From contig PMST01000664.1 in the NCBI GenBank assembly GCA_003168295.1, positions 2,006-7,126 on the forward strand: a stretch of 5,121 nucleotides of DNA, written 5' to 3'. The notes under the pieces are model-generated. The model saw only the letters and a list, made by a program, of their open reading frames with translations. It was not told the DNA's origin and did not search any database. Origin of the DNA: Actinomycetota bacterium (lineage in GTDB: Bacteria > Actinomycetota > Actinomycetes > Streptosporangiales > Streptosporangiaceae). The position numbers were made by a program, and so were the translations under genes. Of this stretch, positions 1 to 4,908 are shown piece after piece. Position 1 is the first letter of the stretch; each line of letters begins with the position of its first letter.

Positions 1-286
1 TGAACACCACGATCAGGATCAGGCCCGCGATCAGCGTCTTCTTGGCCCCCAGCCGGCTGGAGACCCAGTTCGTGATCAGCATCGCCACCGCGGTGACGAC
101 CAGGTAGCTGGTGAACAGCAGCGTCACCTCGCTCGGCGAGGCGTGCAGCTGGTGGGAGATGGCCGGCAGGATCGGGTCCACCAGGCCAATGCCCATGAAC
201 GACACGACGCAGGCCAGCGCGACGGCGAAGACGGCTTTGGGCTGCCTGAACGGGCTCGCGACCGAGCCTGCGTGGGTGCCGCTCAT
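1..286 (-). CDS. Drug-efflux-type MFS transporter, N-terminal part (cut by window edge)
   Basis: Probable proton-driven efflux pump of the inner membrane. Only the first 95 codons are present (286 down to 2); the gene continues past the left edge. After a short polar N-terminus (residues 1-17), a first membrane helix spans about 18-41 and ends in GLVDPILPAI, typical of first-helix ends in drug/H+ antiporters. A second helix spans about 54-73. It is followed by the cytoplasmic loop NWVSSRLGAKKT (73-84), which matches MFS motif A, and the start of helix 3. The ATG overlaps the TGA of the upstream MarR gene (ATGA, 283-286), and a GAAAGAGAG stretch in the last MarR codons can serve as ribosome binding site, so the two are translationally coupled. 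The MarR neighbour suggests drug or toxic-compound export under local repression. The substrate cannot be told, nor whether the full protein has 12 or 14 helices. Confidence 0.87.
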   Translation of the reverse strand, partial: MSGTHAGSVASPFRQPKAVFAVALACVVSFMGIGLVDPILPAISHQLHASPSEVTLLFTSYLVVTAVAMLITNWVSSRLGAKKTLIAGLILIVVF

Positions 287-792
287 CGGATGCTCTCTTT
301 CGTGAGGGATGGGGCCAGCTGGACGTTGGCCAACGCGTCGATGGCCGGCAGCGCCGCGCCGAGCGCGGCCTGCTCCTCCGGGCTCAACCTGGCCAGGATC
401 TCCGCGAGCCGTTCGGCCCGCACCGCCCGGCGGCGGGCCAGTATCGCCCGGCCCTCGTCGGTCAGCCGGACCTGGACCACCCGCCCGTCGGCGGGGTCAG
501 CGGTCCGGCTGACGAGACCGGACTCCTGCAGGCGGGCGATCAGCTGCGTCATCGCCGGCTGGGTCACGCCCTCCTTGACGGCCAGCGAGGTGAGGCGGCT
601 GGGACCGGACCGCTCCAGGGTGGCGAGCGTCGCGGCTGCCGTGAGCGACAGCCCGCTCGGCGGGCTCAGTGACCGGAATAGCCCAAGGAGGCGCTCGATC
701 CTGGCCGCGACTTCCACGGCGAGGGTGCGCTCGGACCGAGCACCGGACGCATCGCCAGCAGGGCGCACGTCCGAGCCGGCGGAAATTTCCAT
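283..792 (-). CDS. MarR-family transcriptional regulator
   Basis: A 169-residue winged helix-turn-helix regulator, probably a dimeric repressor of itself and of the coupled efflux gene. Residues 21-45 form the N-terminal dimerisation helix. Residues 66-92 (LTSLAVKEGVTQPAMTQLIA...) are the DNA-binding helix-turn-helix. The wing carries the family's characteristic DPADGRVVQV (99-108) followed by LTDEG (110-114). A C-terminal helical region (about 117-158) completes the dimer interface. Length is at the upper end of the usual 140-170. The ATG at 792 is the only sensible start: an ATG 16 bases further upstream (808-806) is followed by a stop after one codon. No Shine-Dalgarno precedes the ATG; a TATAAA hexamer lies six bases upstream, so the mRNA is probably leaderless. 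The 3' end overlaps the MFS gene by four bases. Family assignment is firm; the ligand is unknown. Confidence 0.93.
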   Translation of the reverse strand: MEISAGSDVRPAGDASGARSERTLAVEVAARIERLLGLFRSLSPPSGLSLTAAATLATLERSGPSRLTSLAVKEGVTQPAMTQLIARLQESGLVSRTADPADGRVVQVRLTDEGRAILARRRAVRAERLAEILARLSPEEQAALGAALPAIDALANVQLAPSLTKESIR

Positions 793-817
793 AAGATATT
801 TATATCATGTGCTTATG
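781..817 (-). promoter_or_regulatory. AT-rich promoter/operator of the marR-MFS operon
   Basis: This AT-rich island stands out in very GC-rich DNA and contains three palindromes. GGAAATTTCC (781-790) lies in the first MarR codons. GATATTTATATC (795-806) sits immediately upstream of the start. CATAAG (790-795) and CTTATG (812-817) form a perfect 6-bp inverted repeat around the previous one. On the minus strand TATAAA (804-799) is a plausible -10 box with six bases to the ATG at 792; no good -35 box is seen. MarR proteins typically bind such AT-rich palindromes over their own promoters, so self-repression is the natural inference. Which palindrome is the real site cannot be decided by eye. Confidence 0.6.
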
Positions 818-843
818 TAGATGCCCTCCCGGCCTGCTCCGCA

Positions 844-885
844 CCGGAGCGGCCCGGAGCGACCCAGACCGACCCGGAGCGGCCC
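844..885. repeat. 10-bp tandem repeat, four units
   Basis: Units begin at 844, 854, 864 and 874 with consensus CCGGAGCGRC; copies 1, 2 and 4 match it, while copy 3 (CCAGACCGAC) differs at two positions. The array fills most of the short gap between the DUF72 stop (899) and the MarR promoter. It lies downstream of DUF72 and upstream of marR in the direction of transcription. The 10-bp period equals about one helical turn. No function can be read from it; slippage in GC-rich DNA is the simplest origin. Confidence 0.7.
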
Positions 886-898
886 CGCGCCGCACGTT

Positions 899-1777
899 TC
901 AGGTGCTGATCAGGGCGGAAAGCTGCTGGGCGTTGACGTGGGCGTAGTTGCTGTAGCAGTTGTTGAACAAGACGTCGGTGACCTCGGCGTCGGCCGCCAG
1001 GTTCCCGATCCTGTGTGACCATTCCTCCAGCTCAGCGGGACTGTAGCGGTAGCCGAACCGTTCGTGGATGTCCTTGCTGGCCCATTTATCTGAGTGGCCG
1101 TGCATACGGACCACGGCCAGGTCGCTGGTGGCCGCCAGCACCGGCGGGATGGAACTGGGATAGCCCTGCGGCATGTCCACGCATACGTAAGGCAGCCGGT
1201 GGCTGGCCAGGAAGCCCAGGGTCTCTTCCTGGTTGTCCTCGGTCATCCAGGTACGGTTGCGGAACTCCACGCACACCCGCGTGGGCGCGGCTCTGCTCGC
1301 GCAGGCCAGGATGTAGTCCTTGTTGGCGCGGGAGATCGGGAACCAGGGCGGGAACTGCAGCAAGATCGCGCCGAGCTTCCCGGCGTCGCGCAGCGGCTGC
1401 AGGGCGGCCAGGAACCGGTCCCAGGCCTGATCGGCGAGCGCCGGGTCGACGTCCTTGAGGTACACCCGGGCCTTCCCGGTTTGGCCCGCGGCCTCGCGCA
1501 GGTCGGCGGGGAGCGCCTTGACGGGGGTGGGGTGTTGGGTGAACAGGCTGAACGCCTTGATGTTGAACGTGAACTCCTCCGGCGTCCGTTCCGCCCAGGC
1601 CTTGGCGGTCTGCTCGGCGGGCAGCGCGTAGTAGGTGGCGTCGACCTCCACCAGCGGGAACTGGCGGGCGTAGAACCGCAGCCGTTTCTCCGGCGTGCTG
1701 GCCTCGGGCGGGTACCACCCGGAGGCAATCAGCGTCGGGTCGGTCCATCCCGCCGTGCCCACCTTGACCTCTCCCAT
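899..1777 (-). CDS. DUF72 (YecE-like) family protein
   Basis: A complete 292-residue protein of the DUF72/YecE family, which adopts a TIM-barrel-like fold; its biochemical role is not established to my knowledge. Family hallmarks appear in order: VGTAGWTDP (6-14), EVDATYYALP (44-53), FTFNIKAF (69-76), the ILLQFPPWF strand (138-146), VEFRNRTWM (170-178), VRMHGHSDKW (223-232) and FNNCYSNYAHVNAQQL (271-286). No signal peptide or membrane segment is seen, so it is cytoplasmic. The ATG at 1777 gives the N-terminus MGEVKVGTAGW usual in actinobacterial members. A GTG at codon 6 has GGGAGAGG in front of it and is a possible alternative, but it would leave almost nothing before the conserved GTAGW. 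TAGGCT lies six bases upstream of the ATG, suggesting a leaderless transcript. The gene stands alone, divergent from the pseudogene region. The family call is firm and the function open. Confidence 0.92.
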   Translation of the reverse strand: MGEVKVGTAGWTDPTLIASGWYPPEASTPEKRLRFYARQFPLVEVDATYYALPAEQTAKAWAERTPEEFTFNIKAFSLFTQHPTPVKALPADLREAAGQTGKARVYLKDVDPALADQAWDRFLAALQPLRDAGKLGAILLQFPPWFPISRANKDYILACASRAAPTRVCVEFRNRTWMTEDNQEETLGFLASHRLPYVCVDMPQGYPSSIPPVLAATSDLAVVRMHGHSDKWASKDIHERFGYRYSPAELEEWSHRIGNLAADAEVTDVLFNNCYSNYAHVNAQQLSALIST

Positions 1778-1783
1778 ACCGGC

Positions 1784-1789
1784 AGCCTA
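1784..1789 (-). promoter_or_regulatory. -10-like box of the DUF72 gene
   Basis: On the minus strand TAGGCT is followed by exactly six bases and then the ATG at 1777. TAnnnT is the common actinobacterial -10 pattern, and the first transcribed base would fall at or beside the A of the start codon. No Shine-Dalgarno is present upstream, and no convincing -35 hexamer is visible about 17 bases further up. The same arrangement precedes the YbjQ-like gene. Confidence 0.5.
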
Positions 1790-1863
1790 AGACAGCGGCC
1801 GGCGCAGGCCAGGCCGGGCCCGGTGCGGCCCAGAGCGAGGGCCGGATCGCAATCTGACGGAAA

Positions 1864-1880
1864 TGAAGCGCTTCAAGCGC
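1864..1880. promoter_or_regulatory. LacI-family-type operator palindrome
   Basis: TGAAGCGCTTCA (1864-1875) is a perfect 12-bp palindrome with a central CpG, the hallmark of operators bound by LacI-family sugar repressors. It overlaps a second perfect inverted repeat, GCGCTT-C-AAGCGC (1868-1880), so three AAGCGC half-sites lie within 15 bases. The site is about 110 bases upstream of the MFS remnant start (1989), in the divergent gap from DUF72. A sugar-porter gene and a rhamnosidase remnant downstream fit a carbohydrate operon under LacI-type control. No LacI regulator gene lies in this window. I could not assign a reliable -35/-10 pair to the plus-strand gene in 1880-1988. Confidence 0.55.
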
Positions 1881-1988
1881 CGAAACCGGGGAGCGGAGTG
1901 ATCTATGTAACGTCAGCGCCGGGTGGTGTGACCCTCCCGCGCTGGCTGATCAGGAAAGGTTCGGCTTAGAAGCAAGGGACGGCGCGGC

Positions 1989-2600
1989 ATGGACCACACC
2001 GAGCAAGGACGGCAAGACCCAGGCCTGGATGATCGGGCCCACTGGAAGAACACGATCCTGGCGGGCCTGGCCAACTACATTGACGCCGGGTCCATCGTGG
2101 CCGGGGCGGCCGGCCTCACGCTGTGGACGGCCATGTTCCATCTCAGCTCGTCCACCGTCGGGCTGATCGAGGCGATCAGCTCCAACGCGATCTCCGCCGG
2201 CATCGGCGCGCTGGTCGGCGGACGGCTCTGCGACAAGTTCGGCCGCAAGAAGATCTATCAGTGGGACATGCTGCTCTACGCGTTCGGGCTGCTCTTCATC
2301 ATCATCTTCTCCTCGGCGTCGTGGATGCTCCTGGTCCGCCAACTGATCGCGGGCCTGGCGGTCGGCGCCGACGTCCCCGCCTCCTGGACCCTGATCGCCG
2401 AACTGGCGCCGGACGGCGCCCGCGGCAGGCATAGCGGTGTCGCCCAGGTCCTCTGGTACTGCGGACCCGTGATCGTTCTGCTGCTCAGCCTGGCCATGTC
2501 ATCGCTCGGCGTTCTCGGCATCCGCATCGTGTTCGCCCACCTGTTCGTGCTCTCGATCTGCCTCTGGTTCGCCCGCCGCCGGATGCGGGAGTCCGAGGGA
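1989..2600 (+). pseudogene. Sugar-porter-type MFS transporter, 3'-truncated at the TM6-TM7 loop
   Basis: The first ~203 codons encode the N-terminal half of an MFS transporter resembling the sugar porter (metabolite:H+ symporter) group. Six membrane helices are visible at roughly residues 22-46, 56-78, 92-108, 112-133, 150-170 and 174-194. Motif A, GGRLCDKFGRKK (77-88), follows helix 2. The helix-6 end RRRMRESE (196-203) corresponds to the PESxRW region that precedes the central loop. From codon 204 the MFS sequence stops: the bases after 2597 encode a GH78 C-terminus in another frame, so the second six-helix bundle is missing. The start at 1989 is supported by AAGGGA at 1974-1979. The reading frame stays open to the TAA at 2970-2972 (327 codons), but residues 205 to about 293 are an arginine-rich out-of-frame readthrough. 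Transport function is almost certainly lost. A rhamnose or rhamnoside substrate is inferred only from the joined gene. Confidence 0.82.
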
Positions 2601-2972
2601 ATGGCTCTACCGTTTCGTCCTCGGCATCGAGCCCGAGGCGGGATCGGCCGGTTTCAGTCGGCTGGTGCTGCGCCCGCATCCCGGTGGCCAGCTCAGCTGG
2701 GCTTCGGGCTCTTACCCATCGGTCCGCGGGCCTATCCGCACCCGCTGGGGGCGTACCGGCGGCCGGTTCACCTTCGACGCCGAAATCCCGCCGAACGTGA
2801 CCGCCAGCGTGCGGATCCCCAGTGCCGACGCCGCCCGGGTGCGCGACGCCGGCGGCCGCCGCCGGCCGGCCTCGCGGCTTTTCCCGGGGCCGCCGGAATC
2901 CAGGAGGCGGTTTTCGAGGTGGGCTCGGGAACGCACCAGTTTTCCGGCCCGCCCCTTTCTTTTGAAAAGTAA
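2599..2972 (+). pseudogene. Glycoside hydrolase family 78 (alpha-L-rhamnosidase) C-terminal remnant, frameshifted
   Basis: In the frame starting at 2599 the translation begins EWLYRFVLGIEPEAGSAGF and continues with SRLVLRPHPGGQLSWASGSY, then RFTFDAEIPPNVTASVRIPS. This is the characteristic C-terminal end of GH78: the last catalytic-domain helix (GEW-Y-V-GI-P) and the beta-sandwich with RP-PGG-L-A--SY and PPN-TA-V-IP. Near 2850-2870 homology leaves this frame and resumes in the frame of the MFS gene, giving AVFEVGSGTHQFSGPP, the usual family ending (EVGSGTYRF-like), before TAA at 2970-2972. The shift equals loss of one base (or gain of two) in a GC-only stretch. About 125 of the usual roughly 900 residues remain; the catalytic barrel is absent, so no activity is expected. 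GH78 enzymes release terminal alpha-L-rhamnose from plant and microbial glycosides. The frameshift could be genuine decay or a sequencing error; the truncation is independent of it. Confidence 0.83.
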
Positions 2973-2980
2973 TTCTGAAC

Positions 2981-2998
2981 GGGGCGTGGTAACACCCC
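2981..2998. terminator. Weak hairpin between convergent genes
   Basis: GGG-C-GTG and CACCCC can pair around a GTAA (GNRA-type) tetraloop, with a single bulged C. It lies eight bases after the stop of the GH78 remnant. No T-run follows on either strand, so it is at best a weak or Rho-assisted terminator. A second, poorer stem (GCCGG 3023-3027 with CCGGC 3036-3040) lies just past the end of the YbjQ-like gene. Nothing else is seen in the 68-base gap. Confidence 0.3.
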
Positions 2999-3040
2999 GA
3001 GTCACCGGAACCCGCTCATCGAGCCGGATGGGCGCCCGGC

Positions 3041-3946
3041 CTATATCCGGATTCTGGCCGCCTGGCGCCGTTGCGGGTCGAGCGACATGATGGCCAGGGC
3101 GGGCCCGGCCTGACGCTTGTCACCGCAGCAGAACCTGGTGATGGCGGTGCCGATAACGGTTGACTCCACGATATGGTCGCGGCGCCCCACGCCGGCCGGG
3201 CAGTCCCGTTCGCTCACCCGCATCTGCAGCGACGCGATCACCACGCCCTCGGCGCCGAATCGCGCGACCTCACGTTCCAGCTGGCGCCGGGCGTCTTGCC
3301 GCGACTCGCCGACGAGCTCGGTCCAGCCGGCCACCTCGGCGTTGCCCGACCACCGGTGAGTCCGGCGGGCGGTATCCCGGTCGTCGTGGCGCGACCCGAT
3401 CGAGATGCCGAGCACCAGCCCGGCGGGAACCCAGCCCGCCACGATCAGCTTGGCGAAATCCTGACCGGACAGATCGCAGGTGAAAGGCACCGGTGGCCCG
3501 GGCGCGGGGCCCGGCGCGCGGACCGCGGTGCCGACGGCCTGGAACCGCGCCCCGCCGAGGGGGAACGGCCCCCGCGACAGCCGGACGCCCACCACTCCGT
3601 GCCCGCCAAGCTCGGCGCACTCGGCGGTCATCCGGTCGATGGCGGCGTGCCGGGCCTGGTACCTGGCCTGCACCAGCGGGCCGAAAGAGCCCGGGCCATT
3701 CCGCCCGGACACCTGGGTGGCCGGCTCTGGTGGCATCTGGTCACCGTCGGATCTCCAGGTCCCGGGGCAGCTGTACCCGGTGTACCCGACGCTGTAGACG
3801 GCCGCGCCGAACACCTGGCCGACGGGTTCGAAGCCGGCGCCGCGGATGGCGGCGAACTCGTCCGCGGTCAACGCGGACCCCCACGTGCCGCTGGCCCGGA
3901 TGGCCGCCATCCGGGCCTGGGCCGCGGCGGGCGGTTTGTCGCTCAC
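3041..3946 (-). CDS. YbjQ-type (putative heavy-metal-binding domain) protein with two tandem repeats
   Basis: A 301-residue protein built from two diverged copies of a YbjQ-like (PF01906-type) domain. In copy 1, FAAIRGAGFEPVGQVFGAAV (31-50) is followed by a helix ending ELGGHGVVGVRLS (112-124) and FQAVGTAVR (135-143). In copy 2, FAKLIVAGWVPAGLVLGISI (164-183) is followed by LEREVARFGAEGVVIASLQM (223-242) and ESTVIGTAIT (261-270). The copies are about 130 residues apart. YbjQ proteins form compact rings and are called putative heavy-metal-binding by analogy; direct metal evidence is thin. Here Cys is scattered (60, 110, 157, 249) with a CC pair at 273-274, and no classical metal motif is seen. 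There is no signal peptide or membrane helix. The start is GTG at 3946, with TAGGCT six bases upstream, suggesting a leaderless message. The gene is convergent with the pseudogenes and divergent from the hydrolases. The domain call is from pattern memory and moderately sure. Confidence 0.72.
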   Translation of the reverse strand: MSDKPPAAAQARMAAIRASGTWGSALTADEFAAIRGAGFEPVGQVFGAAVYSVGYTGYSCPGTWRSDGDQMPPEPATQVSGRNGPGSFGPLVQARYQARHAAIDRMTAECAELGGHGVVGVRLSRGPFPLGGARFQAVGTAVRAPGPAPGPPVPFTCDLSGQDFAKLIVAGWVPAGLVLGISIGSRHDDRDTARRTHRWSGNAEVAGWTELVGESRQDARRQLEREVARFGAEGVVIASLQMRVSERDCPAGVGRRDHIVESTVIGTAITRFCCGDKRQAGPALAIMSLDPQRRQAARIRI

Positions 3947-3952
3947 GTCCCC

Positions 3953-3958
3953 AGCCTA
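3953..3958 (-). promoter_or_regulatory. -10-like box of the YbjQ-like gene
   Basis: On the minus strand TAGGCT is followed by GGGGAC and then the GTG start at 3946. The six-base gap places the transcription start at or next to the start codon. The GGGG is only two bases from the GTG, too close to act as a Shine-Dalgarno. The box is part of the palindrome GCCTAGGC (3954-3961), which recurs at 4042-4049. No clear -35 box is visible. Confidence 0.5.
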
Positions 3959-4049
3959 GGCACCTCCCGTCCCGTTTTGCCGCACCGCTCGTGGGGCAAT
4001 ATTGGTTAGTGAGACATACAGTGAGTGTGTATCACTCCCTTGCCTAGGC
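3954..4049. repeat. Paired GCCTAGGC palindromes flanking a divergent promoter region
   Basis: The 8-bp palindrome GCCTAGGC occurs at 3954-3961 and 4042-4049, centres 88 bp apart. Extended by one base the two copies form the inverted pair GCCTAGGCA / TGCCTAGGC. CTAG is generally under-represented in bacterial genomes, so two identical copies in a 140-bp gap are noticeable. Between them is a locally AT-rich patch with CAATATTG (3997-4004), a repeated AGTGAG (4008-4013, 4020-4025) and the inverted pair AGTGA (4008-4012) / TCACT (4032-4036). These could be regulator sites controlling the YbjQ-like gene and the hydrolases together. I could not fix the plus-strand promoter. Confidence 0.4.
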
Positions 4050-4086
4050 CTCCACGGCGAAGCAAGCCAAGCGAGCCGAGGGGACG

Positions 4087-4908
4087 ATGGTGTACCTCAT
4101 CCGGGAACCGGCCGCCGACGCCGGCTATGGGGCTGGCGCCGGGGATGCCGCCAGTCGCCCGGCCGGACCGGGCGTGGGCTTGCTGCTGACCGAGCCCATC
4201 CGCGGGCTGGCTGACCTGGCGGCTCACGCACTGGCGGCACCCTGGCTGGCTACCGCTCCGCGGGGCGACGGTCACGGGGTGCTGGTGTGGCCGGGGCTGC
4301 TGGCCTCCGACACCAGCACGGCCGTGCTGCGCCAGTTCCTGCGCTTGCTCGGCTACCAGGTGCGCGGCTGGGAGCTTGGCCGCAATCGCGGGCCGACCAA
4401 CGCGGTGCTCGACGGGCTGCCGCGATCGCTCATGGCGCACGCCGAGCGGACGGGCCGGCCGGTATCGCTCGTGGGCTGGAGCCTGGGCGGCATCTACGCC
4501 AGGGAGATGGCGCGCGACCATCCCGACCTGGTCCGCCAGGTCATTACCCTCGGCAGCCCCTTCGCCCAGACCAACCCGCGGCAGAGCCATGCCGAGTTTC
4601 CCTATCAGCGCCTCAGCCACCTGCACGCGCCCGCCGCCCACCGGGTCAGAAGGCAGATCGCCAAGCCCATCAGCACCCCGTCCACGTCGGTGTACTCGCG
4701 CTGGGACGGCATCGTGTCCTGGCGCACGTGCATCGAGCCCGAGACAGCGCTGCACCAGAACGTCGAGGTGCGCTGCAGCCATCTTGGCTTCGGCGTCGAC
4801 CCGGCCACGCTGTGGCTGGTCGCCGACCGGCTCGCGGCCCCGCCCGGCCAGCGTGCCCCGTTCCGCCCGCCGCCGCTGCTGCGGCCGCTCTACCCCGGCC
4901 GCCGATGA
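4087..4908 (+). CDS. Alpha/beta hydrolase (lipase/esterase-like)
   Basis: A complete 273-residue serine hydrolase of the alpha/beta fold. After a variable Gly/Ala/Pro-rich N-terminus (8-30), strand GVLVWPGLLAS (64-74) occupies the position of the oxyanion-hole loop, with WPG in place of the usual HG. LRQFLRLLGYQVRGWELGRN (81-100) follows. The nucleophile elbow is GWSLGG (130-135), making Ser132 the likely nucleophile. ITLGSPF (153-159) is typical of lipase-like members. Asp207 in YSRWDGIV and His232 in CSHLGFG complete a plausible triad. The C-terminus is Pro/Arg-rich. No signal peptide is seen, so it is intracellular. The ATG at 4087 is preceded by GAGGGGA (4078-4084). Its TGA overlaps the ATG of a second hydrolase gene, so the two form an operon. 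The substrate is unknown; an acyl-ester or lipid substrate is a reasonable guess. Confidence 0.9.
   Translation: MVYLIREPAADAGYGAGAGDAASRPAGPGVGLLLTEPIRGLADLAAHALAAPWLATAPRGDGHGVLVWPGLLASDTSTAVLRQFLRLLGYQVRGWELGRNRGPTNAVLDGLPRSLMAHAERTGRPVSLVGWSLGGIYAREMARDHPDLVRQVITLGSPFAQTNPRQSHAEFPYQRLSHLHAPAAHRVRRQIAKPISTPSTSVYSRWDGIVSWRTCIEPETALHQNVEVRCSHLGFGVDPATLWLVADRLAAPPGQRAPFRPPPLLRPLYPGRR

Noticed and set aside
143..820. Long plus-strand open frame opposite marR
   Set aside because: Low-complexity Arg/Ser/Ala translation, antisense to a clear MarR gene; typical GC-rich shadow frame.
1762..1764. GTG at codon 6 as the true DUF72 start, preceded by GGGAGAGG
   Set aside because: It would begin immediately at the conserved GTAGW motif, and the upstream ATG has a well-placed -10 box for leaderless expression.
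1820..1838. Copy of the 844-862 repeat on the other side of DUF72, suggesting a mobile cassette
   Set aside because: Only 19 bases at 17 matches in very GC-rich DNA, with no transposase or target-site duplication; not enough to call a mobile unit.
1094..1969. 291-codon plus-strand open frame opposite DUF72
   Set aside because: Composition is Gly/Arg/Gln-rich with no recognisable motif, and the opposite strand encodes an unmistakable DUF72 protein.
2959..2969. CTTTTGAAAAG palindrome before the GH78 stop as a terminator
   Set aside because: Five weak A-T-rich pairs with a one-base centre cannot form a useful hairpin and there is no following T-run.
3173..4009. 278-codon plus-strand open frame opposite the YbjQ-like gene
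   Set aside because: Antisense to a protein with an internal domain repeat; translation looks like a shadow with no start signal.
4002..4214. Small 70-codon plus-strand frame starting before the hydrolase
   Set aside because: It overlaps the hydrolase start in another frame, lacks a ribosome binding site and becomes Arg/Gly-rich nonsense.
4006..4782. 258-codon minus-strand open frame opposite the first hydrolase
   Set aside because: The plus strand shows the GWSLGG elbow and plausible triad; the antisense frame has no family features.
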